From Malania oleifera (lineage: Eukaryota > Streptophyta > Magnoliopsida > Santalales > Ximeniaceae), in contig NC_080417.1 in assembly GCF_029873635.1 (NCBI RefSeq), positions 28,425,682-28,489,681 on the forward strand: a stretch of 64,000 bases of DNA, in the 5' to 3' direction. A program made the position numbers and the translations under genes. Shown here piece by piece: positions 10,868-23,489 of the stretch; within the stretch, counting starts at the first letter, position 1, and each line of letters begins with the position of its first letter. Below the pieces are notes generated by a model that made no database searches, was not told the DNA's origin, and saw nothing but the letters and a program-made list of their open reading frames with translations.

Positions 10868-12973
10868 TGTTGACCCTATGGGTCATTCCCTATTTTGATT
10901 ATGACAAATACTCTAATATTTAATGTCTATCTAGTTTGTGTACAGGTTTATATTAGCAAACCAATTGATGACACATAAAGACTTGAAGACTAAAGACCCT
11001 GAAGACTTATTGTAATTTATATTTTATGTAATTTGGGTCTATAATAGTAACTAGGTATATCAGTCTATAATAATCTCTGCATGTCATGCATGTAGGTATT
11101 TGTAAGCTCTCAAAATGACCGTAGAATAACCATAGGGGCTGAATTACTTTAGGGCACCCTTGGGTTGATCGACGCCAGATTTTTGGCACTATCTCAAAAC
11201 GGCCCCCGTGAAGACCCTAGTATGACTCTAGATCCCAACACTCACACACATATCATATAATATACAGGAGTGTTGAAAAATGTGCTTAAAATGAATATTA
11301 TTAAGGAAATTGAGAGAGCTCGGGCAACTGAACCCCAGGAGTTCAAGACTCCTTGGGCGCCCGAATTGTTGAGAAGTCAATAGTTGACTTAGGCACTCGG
11401 GCGACTGAACCTTTTTGTACACACCTTCCACAGGTGCCCGAACCCTTTGAAAAAGACCCCTCACCAACTCGGGCTACCAAGAATCTTAGTTCAAAAATGC
11501 CCCGGACGACCGAACAGACGAGTTCGGGCTAGCGAACCTATGACCAGGCACCCGAATTTATAAAGAAATGTTCCTGACTTTAATTCAAGCCACCGAACTC
11601 TAACTTGGGCAATCGAACCTATTTAAAGACCTTTTATAATTGTGTCTGTTCGGGTGACTGAACCAAGGTTCAGCCACCCGAACCTCACCGGATTAAAAAG
11701 TTTTTAACTAATGTAAATAAGGGTTAACTTGGGTTAATTATGTTTAAACATTTTTGAACTTTTCTAATAATACCCAGTAGGTCCCAAACGGTTATATTTT
11801 TGATCTAGCATATAAATATGAGTTCATTTGTGTGGATTAGCAAAAGATTAAAAAATTCATTAGCCAAAAATCCTCTCTCTTGAAAATTATCCTTTTGTCC
11901 AAATACTCTCAAATTTCTATTCCCTTGATACATCTTAGTATTGTGAGAGTATATTGGTTGTGCTAGTGTATATTAGATTGCTAATACTCCTATTGTTCTT
12001 ATTTGATTGATTGATCTATTTTTGGGGAGTCAAGTAAGAGTTTTCCCACAGATTTTTATTTGATAAATTTAATGTTGGGAAAAACTCATTAGCTTAAAGA
12101 TCTTTGTATTGTCATTGCAAAGATTCTTATAGCTTGATTTTGTTGTGCAAAAATATTTTTCTACAAGTTATATTATCCTTTCAAACAACTCTTGAGCATA
12201 CTTCATTGAAGAAAATATTTTTGAGTTGTTCTGAGTACTTGCAGCATCTTTGAAACCCTGATTATTGTTTAGACTTGATATATACTGTTTCAAATAAATA
12301 ACTTGATTAGAAAACTCTCAAGCATATTAACGATCATATCTTGTTGAATGTAGCTTGCACAAAAATACACATCACTGAGCTTACATTTACCTATATTGTT
12401 GATGTGTGATTGATTGTTTGTACTGTGCGTATTGGATACATATCTGCTTTACTTGAGAAGCATAATCATTGTACCAGTTACTTTGTGAAAAATACTATTG
12501 TATTTCCAGGTATGGTCTGAGGGGGTTTGATTTAACCTAGAAGGATCAGGTTGGGGTCAGCCCTGTGAATTTTACCTAGGGCCTTCTCCGTCCCACAAGG
12601 AGAGTTTGTAAAGGTTGAGGTCAGCCTTGTGCTAATTAACCTGGTTGTAATTGGTGTCACTCCACTTGTTAAGTGAGCATTAGTGGAATCCTCGGATTTG
12701 CGAGTTAAAGGCGGGGACGTAGGCACATTTGGCCGAACCTCGATAGCATATCGTGCGTGTTCTTTACATTTCTGCAATTTATTTACTATATGTGTATGTT
12801 TTATTGTGAATGATGCGTATGGTTTAAATTTCCGCATATTATATTAATCTGCGCATTTGGAATTGCATAAACTGACCCTAGGTTGTGATGTTCTGCTAAC
12901 ATCTGGTTTACCCTAAGAATAAGTTTTAAAATTCCAATTCACTCTCTCTCTTTGGAATACACCAAAGCTAACA
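10868..12973 (+). mobile_element. Copia-A solo LTR
   Basis: 2106 bp, TGTTGACCCTATGGG to ACCAAAGCTAACA, with a perfect TTGTG duplication (10863-10867, 12974-12978). In order: an array of TCGGGCGACCGAAC-like motifs (about 11310-11690), a TATAAATATG box at 11811, the R/U5 hairpin (12712-12742, CGGGG/CCTCG), and the TTCAC..CTCT..TTGGAA motif near the end. Short open frames inside have no domains. Confidence 0.93.
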
Positions 12974-12978
12974 TTGTG

Positions 12979-14378
12979 CAAATGTTTACCGGAGTCTTAT
13001 TAAATTGGATAAAAAATGACTATCGATGAGAATATTTGGTCTTACTTTCAAAAATTAAGAATATTTTTCAAGAAGATGACTTACACTATCCATATTTTTG
13101 AACATAGTAAACTAATTTATTTTAGGAATGCTAACATTATAGAAGTTTATTTTTTAAAAAATAATGATACTTTTGTTCACAAATTAATTTATAGTTATAT
13201 CTTTGTACGAAAATTTTAGCCTTTCCTTCAAAAGATAAAAAATATTTTTTATTTACAAAATGATTTACAACTATTTATACTTTTATATATTGTATAGGTA
13301 TAAATTGTAATAATAGGTTATTATTACTTTATAAAAAATTTAACTTTTTATTTTATTTATTTATTATTATATTTTTCAAATGATTAAAGCATGCACATTC
13401 ACTTCAGTTATTGCTATAATTGCAGACCTAAAAAAATGATCTCAAAGAAATTGTAATGTAGTTTTATTTGACCCTTGGAAGATGTTGTATGTATATTACA
13501 AAGTCCATCAAAGTAAATGTATTTTTTCTAAGACTCAAAAGAATTGATGTGAATAAGCAGTTAACTATATTTTCTTGAAGGGAGGTTATGTAAGAATTTA
13601 AGTAAAGTATGCTTAAATTTTTTGAAATATCCATTTAATTATGTATGCATGTATTACATAAGATAACATCCAATTTAAACATAAAAAAAAAAGTATTATA
13701 GTCTAGTGAGAGTAACTTTCCATATATTTTTAAATTTCCATGTATATTAAATTACTAAAATGTCCTAAAAAGGAAGACTTGTAGTGCATGTTGTAGTGGT
13801 TCTCGGCTTGTTGACTTTGAATACTTTGAATATCAATAAAATTTTTTCCCTCCATTATAAATTAATGGTGTAAGTGAGTTGAGTTTACTCATAAACGATT
13901 TGGATTCGATTCATCATTTAACTCGAATTAACTCAATTCTACTTGAATTCATGTCAAATTTGAATTACTTGAGTATTTTGACGAGTTGAATTCAAGTTCT
14001 ATAGTACAGCTAGGGTAGAGTTTGAGCCTCTAATCAAACTTTTTAATTTTATTTTTTAATATTATATAAGTTATATAGTTCTATTTTGTACATATATTTA
14101 ATATTGTACATACATCTATTTATACTATATATTATTCTTAACGCATTTAGCAAACCCACTGCTAACATGTGGCACTAGGTTTTTTTCTTTTTTCTTTTTT
14201 TATTTCTATTTTTGTCCTATCTCTTTCTTTGTCAACAGGGGCGAGGGCCTGTGCGGCCTCATTAATGTTTTTTTTTTTTTAAACATTTAGCTTTTATTTT
14301 TGGTCCTCTCTCAGCAGAGGAAGCAACCTCATGCAGGGTCCACTAATTTTTTAAAATCATTTTTAATTTAATTTTTGA

Positions 14379-14446
<68 letters not shown>

Positions 14447-14649
14447 GTGGCCCTACTAAAAATTTTTATTATTTTTTAAATTCCTTTTTCATTTTTATGA
14501 GAAAAAAAAATTTAAGAATCTAGACATAAATTAATTCTACAAAAAAATATATATTTTAAATGGGTCGCAACTGAAGGATTTTCCACCACTTTCTTTCTCA
14601 ATTTATATTATAGAGCTAATTTAAATTATTTCTTTCTACTTTCTTTATC
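12979..14649. other. AT-rich intergenic stretch with microsatellites
   Basis: No gene. A short block at 13860-14040 (AGTTGAGTTT.., ACTCGAATTAACTCAA) resembles one at 17400-17545, perhaps two ends of one degenerate repeat split by the LTR at 14655. At 14160-14460 there are loosely repeated units ending in 'ctaatttttt', followed by (CT)n(AT)n at about 14382-14446. Confidence 0.5.
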
Positions 14650-14654
14650 TTTTG

Positions 14655-16686
14655 TGTTGACTTTTTGAGTCTGTCTCTTGTTTTGATTATGACAAACCGC
14701 AGTATCTCATCTGTGTGTTAAGTGTATGAACATGTTTACTTTTCTAAGCACGCATAATAGATAAGAAATGAAAGCCGAAAAGCACTTAAGCGAGTACATC
14801 ATTTGACGCATTCCATGGTTGCCGAAGAGCAAAGTATGAAACCTTTGTTTATTTTAAGTTGTATTTTTTATATTTATCATTTGGGTCTGTAATAAGTTAT
14901 ATCGGTCTGTAATAACTAATGCACTGCATGCATGGTAGGATTGTAAGCTCAGTAATGTCATAGATAGACCGTAGGGAAATTAATGACCATAGATTTCGGT
15001 CAACCGACGCTAGGGTTTTTTAGGTCAAATTAAAAAGCTTACACTTTAGATAAACTTTAGGTCCCTGTACTTAAATTTTAACTCAAATATGACCAAAATC
15101 TTAAGTTTGAAAGGGCTTTGGGCGACCGAACCATGTGCGTTGAAAGCGCCTCGGTCGATTGAGTGGTTGAAAAGTCAAAAATGTTGACTTTTGTCGGGCG
15201 ACCGAACCAAAATAAACTAAGTGTCCTCGATCGACTGAACGTATAGAATTAACTTTTTCACCTTCCTCAGGCGCCCGAACTTTAAGTTCATTTTTACTTC
15301 AGGCGACCAAATCCTTTAGTTCGGCAGACCGAACTATTTGTCAGGCGACCGAATCTTGAGCAGTTTGGAAATCGCTTTAGACTCAGCAAGCCGAACCATT
15401 CACCAGGCACCCGAAGTTGAAATTCAACTTTTGAGTATGTGTTTGTTCGGGTGACCGAACCAAAGATCGGGGCGACCGAACTCTCGAGTTGTTCAATTTT
15501 TAACCGCGGTAATTTGAGTTAATTAAGGGTAAATTAATTTTAAAATTCATTAAACAAATTTAATAATACCCTTCAGGTCCTAATGTTCATATTTGTAGTA
15601 AAGGTTATATATATGCCTTCATTTGCAAAGATTAAGTAGATATTAGGGCTTTTTATTAAAAAAATTTCTTTGGAATTTTTAGAACTGCACTTCCACATAC
15701 AAGCTCATATACTCTACCATTTTTCATTCATTTGTTAAAAGCAATTTGGTGAGAGTATTTTTTGAGATTATTTACAAGTTTATACTCTCATATTGATTGT
15801 TAATTTTTGAGAGAGTTAAGCCCAAAGTGTTCCCCATTGGTTTAATCAATAAATTCATTTGTGGGGAAACTTTATAAGCTTGTGAGTCCTTGCACTTTTA
15901 TTGCAAGACTCTTAAGCTTGTCTTGTGTTTTATATAAAATATTTTTGATAAGCTTGGTTTGCAAATATCTCTTGTGCTTAAACTTTTGAAAATCATTTTG
16001 AGATGTTTGATTGTACTCTTGGAAATCTTTGAAACATTATTTGTGGTTGACATATTTATATAGATTGTTTCAAAGAAACTTTGCTAGCTCACTCTCACAC
16101 TTTGATTGCATAGCATATTGAAGTGCATTGATTATATTGTGTTGAATTGTCGTACGAATCTGCTTGTATTAGAAGCATCCTTATTTGTATGCAAATTTGT
16201 ATTTGTTGGTTGTATTCCAAACGTGGCTTGAGGGGGCGTTGGTCCAGCCCATAAGGATCGGTAGGACCTTCTCTGTTCCGTAAGAAGAATGTGTAAAAGT
16301 TGAGGTCAATCCTGAAAATTTGACCTGTTTGTAATCGGTACTACTTCACCTGTTGAGTAAGCAACAGTGGTAATCCTCGGGCTTACGAGCTGAGGCGGGG
16401 ATGTAGGTAGTATTAGCCGAACCCCGATAACATATAGTGTGTCTGCTTTTAATTTCTTGCACTTTATATTCCTGCGCAAGTATGTTATATTTCAATTTCT
16501 GTGAATACTTAGAAATACTGAGATTGCTTTAATTGTTTAAATATTTGCTTAATTAATTACCAGTGTGATTGAGATTGCATAAAAAGACACTATGTTGTGA
16601 AATACTGCTGCTATTTGGTTTAACCTAGACAAAAGGTTTTAAATTTTCAATTCACTCCCCCTCTTGAGAATACACCAATTCTAACA
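14655..16686 (+). mobile_element. Copia-A solo LTR
   Basis: 2032 bp, TGTTGACTTTTTGAG to CAATTCTAACA, with a perfect TTTTG duplication (14650-14654, 16687-16691). Array of GGGCGACCGAAC-like motifs at about 15118-15485, a TATATATA box at 15606-15615, the R/U5 hairpin at 16396-16426 (CGGGG/CCCCG), and TTCACTCCCCCTCTTGAGA near 16650. Confidence 0.93.
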
Positions 16687-16691
16687 TTTTG

Positions 16692-17591
16692 TTTATATTA
16701 TGTACACTAAAATTATATAATTAATTTTAAATTATATTATTACAAAATATTAAAATATATATTATACTGTATTAGATTTTTTTAACATATATTATATATG
16801 TTAAAATTAGAAAAGTGATTGGAATTATTTTTAAAGTATTCAATACAATATATACAATACAATACAATTTTTTTCACCTACTTCACACCAAAATTTCCAA
16901 AAGAAAAATATAAAAATTATGTATAAATACATAAATACATGTAAATTTATTTAGTGTTCAACTTTCCATACATAATAAATTAAAGTATTTAAATTTTGCT
17001 CAAATTTTACAATTTAAATTCTCATTCAATATTAGTATAGTCTATATTTGTATTTTATTATTCTCAATTAATTTTACATTTGAATTGATCTGCCACAAAT
17101 AAATTTATATCATATGTACATATAAGCAACATTTTTAAATATATTAGTCATATAAATTTATCAATATTTGAAAATTCTATTAACAATGATGTAAAATTAT
17201 TAACAATTCAATATAAATTATAGCAATCCATTAGGTTTAATATTATTTGTTAATGGAAGGGGTTTTTTTATAACCATGAAAATGGTTTGAAGGGTGTACC
17301 TGTGACTTTTAGAAATTCAAGGGACATTTATTTGTAATAGATGGTATAGTTTAGGAAAGGTGTATGTATATTTTCCCTACTTTTATATATTTAAACTTGT
17401 ATTTAATATTAATTCATAATTGAATTGAACTCGAGTTTTAAGGACGTATAGTCGAGCCGAATTCAATTTTAACAATTTTGCTTATTGATTTTTGAGTCAA
17501 GTTTGAAGTTTAATATTTTCAAGTTGAGTTGAGTTTGAATATTTTACTGTGTTAAAATACTCTCCTCTTCCATTATTCTAAATTAAGCGTG
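16692..17591. other. AT-rich intergenic sequence
   Basis: Very AT-rich, with no coding potential, RNA gene or element boundary that I can defend. Confidence 0.5.
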
Positions 17592-17770
17592 ATGGTGCCC
17601 TTCCGTTAATTTTTTTAAGTTTCAGCATTGCGACCATACTCCCTTTGAAACCCAAAAGCTTTGATTTCTCATAAGGTGCTAGCAGAGTCCTATAAGCAAC
17701 ATCCGCTGATCCCTGATCGTTTATGATTGAAACTAGGACGGTATCTGATCATTAAAGATCCCGTCAAACA
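17592..17770 (-). pseudogene. Nuclear 18S rRNA fragment
   Basis: The plus strand is the complement of the central part of plant 18S rRNA. The recognisable order is: GTGCCCTTCCGTTAATT, TTTAAGTTTCAGC..TTGCGACC, ATACTCCC, GAAACCCAAAAGCTTTGATT, TCTCATAAGGTGC, GGAGTCC-like, GCAACATCCGCTGATCCCTG, CGTTTATGATTGA, CTAGGACGGTATCTGATC. It differs from the functional gene by scattered transitions and a short deletion after GATCCCTG. It is under 200 bp, so not a working rRNA gene. Confidence 0.85.
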
Positions 17771-18393
17771 AATACATTTTTTGCAAGTTCACAAATAGAT
17801 CCTTGATTTAAACGCCTTTGCCATGCGTGTAGGGCACATTAACAAAATACAAGGGGTCTCACTAACCCTATATAAACCCATTTTTAAAAATTTGAACCTC
17901 AATCCATGCTAAAACAAAAAACTAAAAACAAACAGCACATCTTCGTGGGACCTAAATAAATGAAAATTCAAAGCAAACAGAGTGGCTATATGTTTCGAAC
18001 CGAAGTTGCATTAACAGCGAAATTGAATACTCTTGCAATAACATATGAAAATTTGATAAAAAGAGTCAAATGGTGAGACTTTTATCCAACATAAAATGCA
18101 GCACATTTCATAGGAATAAAATGCATTGAAGGAACATATTCCCCTAATCAACATTATTATTCAATTAAATCATGGAGAAAAAATTCAAACCATGTACAGC
18201 TCTAAAAATGGAGATAACTGAGAAAAAAAATAGTAATAGGAATTATACCACTGAAATATGGCAGCAGTAACTTTGTTCTTCAAGTATGATGGTCAAGTGC
18301 CAGGACCAAGCACAAAAGGAAATATTTGAACCAATGAACAGGAAAGCTCAATGTGGATTTATATGAGCCAGTTACATCAAATAAAACTTATTA

Positions 18394-18622
18394 TCAAGAT
18401 AAAGCAAGCCTCTTGACAACGGCAGCCATATACTTGCCCTGATGCTCTGCAAGTGCCAGCTCAGCTTCACTTGCTTCTCTTGTGCCATCACCAGCAAAAA
18501 CTCCAGCACCATATGGAGAACCACCTCGAATGGAATCCATCTTGAACATACCAGCTCCAAAGGTGTATCCAATGGGAACAAACAGCATTCCATGGTGGGC
18601 TAACTGAGTAATTGCTGTCCAA
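18394..18622 (-). CDS. FQR1-like: FQR1/WrbA-like quinone oxidoreductase, exon 2
   Basis: The 3' exon of the gene whose first exon is at 21617-22167. It supplies residues 185-259 plus the third base of codon 184. The intron ends TGTTGCAG (acceptor at 18623-18625). The first exon base completes GC|T = Ala184, and TGG = Trp185 follows, restoring the family's QETTAW junction. The exon carries HHG (193-195), a PIGY segment and GGSPYGAG (about 217-224), which in WrbA-type proteins lie around the FMN ring. It ends with a TGA stop at 18394-18396. An out-of-frame overlapping reading frame at 18372-18593 is spurious. Confidence 0.95.
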
Positions 18623-20568
18623 CTGCAACAAATAGAAGCAGGGAATATAGTGGAATGGAGCCTCTCAATAATTTAAACAAATCAACTGATTGTAACCAGA
18701 TCTTATTCATTGTAACTATTTCAAAAGGTTGAATACAGCCCCTAAATTTAGCACAAGTTCACTTCAACTATGAACAATTCAAATCACTATTGTCCCATAT
18801 GGCATTTGTCAGAAAAACAAAAAAAAAAAAAACAAAAAGGGAAACGAAAGACCATAAGTCAAATAACACAGATTATCACGTAAGATCTAGCATAACATAA
18901 AAGTCATAGTGAGTTTTACAGAAAAAATAACTTTTTAATTATCATTAAAAATAGATTTACTAGAAAAAAAATCATAAATGGAGAGAGAGAGAATCGTGAT
19001 GATAATAAATTCTTCACAGCACGTGGCACGTTGGACATTACCAATCCATATCCAATAACCATGCCCATGCTTTATGGTGTCAAAACTGCTAGCCCACATA
19101 AAGGTGTCAAGTCAAGGTAACGGAGCCTACACTTAAAGCTAGTGTTCCACTTGCAGCCAAATAGCTAGTGCAAGGCAAGTTGTGGGGGATGTCCAGGCAT
19201 TTCTCCCTTTTAAGGCAGGCTGCAAAGGGTTTCTTCACACTTAGGCATACAGAAGCAAAGAACTAGCTTACTCCTTGTTGATGCAAGGTCAAAGACAACC
19301 CAGCGCCAGCTATGAATCACTTAATCAGATGGGATGCAATTCAGTCCACGTGGTTAAAAGAGAAACTCACTAAGACAGATGTGCTCATCCAAATATTCAA
19401 GACTGGCATATGCCACTTCAACTGACTCAAGGCAGAGGAGTTTTCTTATCCTCCTCACAAACCTCAATTCATTGATAATGATAATAAATACCGTGAAAAG
19501 CTGTAAGCCGCAGACATGAGAATATTTACAACACTCAATTGGTGTTGTTTGAGACCTTCAATGCATGTGAGTCAACTGAGATAAAAATTCATCTTGATAC
19601 TGTAGAAGAATTCATTGGTACAATCAAATACCTTCTTTGTACATGAACAAACCATGCAAACAAGTCACCCCTGTTTCGTGTAATTCTATCTTTTCCTCTT
19701 AATTGTTTTTTCATAATTCATCATCAAAATAGATATGTCAATCTCATGAAGTTGATCAGTTGGAGATGCCCCATAACATTATAAGAGCACATATCCACTT
19801 TCACCTCATAACTTCCATTACACAAGACATATCCTCTTAGTGTCTCCAGTCTCCACAATCTGTATCTGTATTATTAGATTAAGGATATGGACATGTATAC
19901 TGATCATGCGAATTTAACCATAAAGAATTTATTTCTTGAACCATCACATTTATGGAGGATATTGCAACTCATAGTGAATATGATATCAAATGTCATTAAA
20001 TTCACAACAAGAATTACTCGCCCCTTAATCAAAGCTCAAATCACCAATCTTGACTTGTTCTCATCTTTTTTTATTTCAAACTTTCTGCCCTCTATTTGTA
20101 ATCCAAGTCCATTAACTTCATGCTTAGTTATCATGTTTTCAACTTGTGTTAAGGGCTGCTACCATGAACCACCACCATTTTTCATCCACAAAAAATTGAG
20201 CAAGATGACATGCCCCTCTAAATGTCAGTTGTATAAAAAACCTCTTTTTTCTTTATCAACTACTTCAACATGTTAGGACATCAAATCCATGAATCACTCA
20301 TTTATCCACGACAAATTCCCTGTTCTACAATGTTCCTATCTAGGCTTTGATGTTTCATAGGCCATGCAGGAATAACAAAAGGGATAAGAGTGCGAAGCTT
20401 TTCCGTGAGTGGCATTCTTTAAAGCATAAGGAAAGGCAGAAAAAACCTAGCAGTTTTTAATGGGTTAGAGCCTTAAAAGTCATTACTAGAAAATATTGAT
20501 AGACATATTGTTCTCTTGTTACATTTTTACCAATCTTAATTTGAAGTATATTCTTTTACAAAAATATT

Positions 20569-20793
20569 TAGAGCCTGTTCAGCTGTGGAAAACAGTTTTC
20601 TTTTTCTATTTCTACTTTTATAAATGATTACAAAACTACTACCTTGTTTTCTACTTCTCCAACATTTGTATATGAATTCAGAAAAAAATAAAAGATGTTT
20701 TCTATAAACATGTCGGGAAGCTGGAAAATAAGGAGACATTTATGTAATTATTTGAAAAATGGAAAATAATTTCCAAAATTGAACAGGCCCTTA
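20569..20793. mobile_element. hAT-like MITE within the intron
   Basis: Terminal inverted repeats TAGAGCCTGTTCAGC and, reversed from the right end, TAAGGGCCTGTTCAATTT, a typical plant hAT-MITE end type. The subterminal GGAAAACAGTTTTC and GGAAAATAATTTCC are complementary-like. About 225 bp. No clean 8-bp duplication is visible. Confidence 0.6.
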
Positions 20794-21403
20794 AGGTTTA
20801 AGCCCTGGATTATTTGACAAATCAGCGGGGAGCTTTTTAATGATATCCTTCATTCATACTATAAAACAATAATACTTTCATTCATACTATAAATTTAAGG
20901 CTCCTACACTATAATACACAGTATAACCAAACTACCAGTCATGTCCATGGTAATATCCTTTCTGTATTTACCATTAACAGTGTGAAAAAAATATCATTTC
21001 TCCAACAACAGAAAATTTCATGGAAACATAATAATCATGTTACCAAGATTTCTGAATTGTTTTTTGTACTGCTTACCAAACCTTCTTTATTTTAAATTTC
21101 TTATTGTCCTTTTAGCAGTATACAATTTCAGGTCATCTTGCATTCTTGCGGTAACAGTTAGCAACTTCTAACCATCAAGAATCAATTACATGGCAGGGGA
21201 AATAGCGGATCACAGTTGATTTATAGAATATTTTATATTTAAGAACATTGTTTTTTGTAAATTGCATCATAAATATCTAACAGAGAGCACAAGAATGATA
21301 TATTAAAGTATAGTTCAAACACTATATCACAACCTTTGCAATTAATCATCTCAAGTGCACCATAAGAGCAATATTTAATTGGTTTGGTATCACGAAAAGA
21401 TGA

Positions 21404-21424
21404 TATATATATATATATATATAT
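21404..21424. repeat. (TA)n microsatellite
   Basis: Short TA run in the intron. Confidence 0.9.
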
Positions 21425-21616
21425 AATACTTGTGCAGTTGATGTTCTGATTCTATCATGTACGTTTACCGTTAAAATTCACGAAGAAGATAATGCCAAGA
21501 ACATCATTCACTGTAACAAGAAGTCCAAAATAGCAATTTAAACCTCAATCAAACAAGCAGAGTCAAAAATATACCGGAGATATAAAAGAAATACGACATC
21601 AGAGGAATTGACTTAC

Positions 21617-22167
21617 GCGGTGGTTTCTTGACCACCTCCCTGCGTGCCGGTGCTGACAAAGAACCCAGCCGGCTTCCCCGCAAGTTTCTGCTCCTTCCAC
21701 ATCTGCCCCGTCGAATCAAAAAACGCTTTCATTTGGGCCGCCATAGACCCGTACCTGGTCGGAAACCCAAACAGAAACCCATCGGCCGCCGCAAGCTCCT
21801 CCGCCGTTATGACCGGAACATCATCGTCCTTGGGCGGCGCTCGCATTTGTTCCAACACTTCATCCGGCAGCGTCTCCGAAACCCGGAACAACAGACCTTC
21901 AACTCCGTCAATCCCGTCGACCCCTTTCTTCATCCTCCTCGCCAGTGCCTCCACGTGCCCGTACATCGAGTAGAACACTATGAATATCTTCAATTTCGGC
22001 ACCATCGACTGCGAAGAAGTAACTTCTTCCGTGGCCGCCTCTGAATTAGCGCCGACGTCACTGTCTTCGACGGCGATCGGCGCTTCCGCTGCCGGTCGCG
22101 GAGGGTCAGCTGCAGCCACGGGCGGCATTTTCTTCTTGCTCGGAACGCAGCCCCCTCCTTTTCCCAT
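21617..22167 (-). CDS. FQR1-like: FQR1/WrbA-like NAD(P)H:quinone oxidoreductase, exon 1
   Basis: Encodes residues 1-183 and two bases of codon 184 of a 259-residue protein. It is a flavodoxin-like protein predicted to reduce quinones by two electrons with NAD(P)H and FMN, limiting semiquinone and reactive-oxygen formation; in plants the family is linked to auxin- and stress-responsive detoxification. Visible motifs are the FMN phosphate-binding loop YSMYGH (66-71), ADGFLFGFPTRYG (128-140) and STGTQGGGQETT (172-183). The core begins near residue 57. Residues 1-56 form a low-complexity Ala/Pro/Glu-rich extension found in the longer plant members of about 260-270 residues. The N-terminus MGKGGGCVPS has Gly2 and Cys7, which could allow lipid anchoring (inference). 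The ATG at 22165-22167 is the first in frame and gives this expected N-terminus. The donor is GC|GTAAGT. The exon is markedly GC-rich, so long spurious open frames appear on the opposite strand. Sure of family; the exact paralogue is unknown. Confidence 0.96.
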
Positions 22168-22500
22168 CTGAAAACCTCCCTCAAATTTTCGAATTACTTC
22201 AAGAAAAGGAAACTACAAATCAACAGAACGAGTAAACTCGCGAGATCAGAACAGCGAATTTGATCACTGTAGAATGGGACTGAATGCAGTGTCTGCCGTG
22301 GTGTAAAAACCCTAATTAATAATCATGGATGCGAATGTGTTAATTTTTGATGAATCAAAGTGTGAACGCCATTTTCGAGTCCTTGGGTTCGCATGGATAC
22401 GGATCGTGGGACTACATAGGAATTCAGTTGGCATTGACCTTAAACCCTGAGGAATTAATAAAGGTTTCGCATGCTTTCGGCTCGTGCGTATCCACAGTCC
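22168..22500 (-). promoter_or_regulatory. 5' leader and proximal promoter of the FQR1-like gene
   Basis: Upstream of the ATG on the minus strand. The plus strand carries AAACCCTAA at 22307-22315, a perfect plant telo-box, about 140 bp upstream of the start codon. No strong TATA box is seen at a fitting distance, so the promoter may be TATA-less. The transcription start is not determinable here. Confidence 0.5.
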
Positions 22501-23489
22501 CCAGCTGAACGGATATTATTATTCATTTAATGTGCAGCTTATTTGTTTTTTCTTTAAAATATTTATTTAAATAGCTGTACGCTGCCGTTTCATAGCCACG
22601 TCGAATTTCCATTTTTTTGCGTAGGTCGGTGTAGTTCGTAAACCATTTTTCTTCACCCACGAAAAGAATTTTTTGTTTTTGTGGGGAATAGGGTAGGTGA
22701 CAAATTTTCATAATTTTTTTTAATTGCCGACGGAAAATGAACCCAGTCATTAAATAAATGATATTAACTAAGATGCTTATGTACTATCTGGTCTTTAATA
22801 TTTTTTCCTTATATTGCCTTGCATGCCAAAATAAGAACAAAAAATTTAGAAATAATAATAATAATAATGTTTGGTGGGATTTTAAGTCATCCATGACGTT
22901 TTTGTGGCTTCATTCTTGCAAAAATTATAATTCACAAAAAATATTTTCAAAAAGTGCTAATTTTACTTTCCCCCCCCTAAAATTCGCATTTATTTTCAAC
23001 TTTTAGAAAATTATAAGTAAATCAGAGCAAATCAGTGTGCCGTTTACTTTAAAATACCTATTAAATTGTCTCTAATCATTTAAATTAAAGCATTTACTTG
23101 ACTTTACTCCCAACATATGAAATTTGTTTTTAAAAATTTTCTCTCTCAACTAAAGTTATAAGAATGATATATTATAATATTCTAAAGTTATTTTTTTTAA
23201 GCCATTAAATTTATCGAATAACATCTTATAAAAGACATCTTAATGGTTAGAATTTGAGAGTTGCGAATTGAAAGTGTTGAACTCAAATCTTATAAGAGGG
23301 GTGAGAATAGATACAAAATGGAAATAACTCTTGATAGGTGGTCAATTCAAAATGAGCTTCTAATAAAATTAAGCAAACTTTTCTTGTATTTTATTTGTAA
23401 AATTAAACCCTTCTTCTTGGATTAAGTATTGTCATTTTTTGCCTCTAGTATTACTATTAAATTTTTTGACAAACAACTTCGCTTTTTAA
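22501..23489. other. AT-rich intergenic sequence
   Basis: No supported gene. Contains a short (AAT)n at about 22852-22867 and low-complexity T/A tracts. Confidence 0.5.

Larger units (their letters stand above)
18623..21616 (-). other. Intron of the FQR1-like gene (2994 bp)
   Basis: Begins GTAAGT (complement of 21611-21616) and ends CAG (complement of 18623-18625); phase 2 (codon split GC|T). It is AT-rich, with a hAT-like MITE (20569-20793) and a (TA)n run (21404-21424). Open frames inside, such as 19887-20276 on the plus strand, show no domain. A degraded insertion may lie around 19020-19460, where base composition is more mixed, but I could not classify it. Confidence 0.9.

Noticed and set aside
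19887-20276. 129-residue open frame in the intron
   Set aside because: I tried to read it, and its reverse, as a copia fragment but found no ordered motif; unsupported.
21628-22044. 138-residue plus-strand open frame
   Set aside because: Antisense shadow of the GC-rich exon 1 of the quinone reductase gene.
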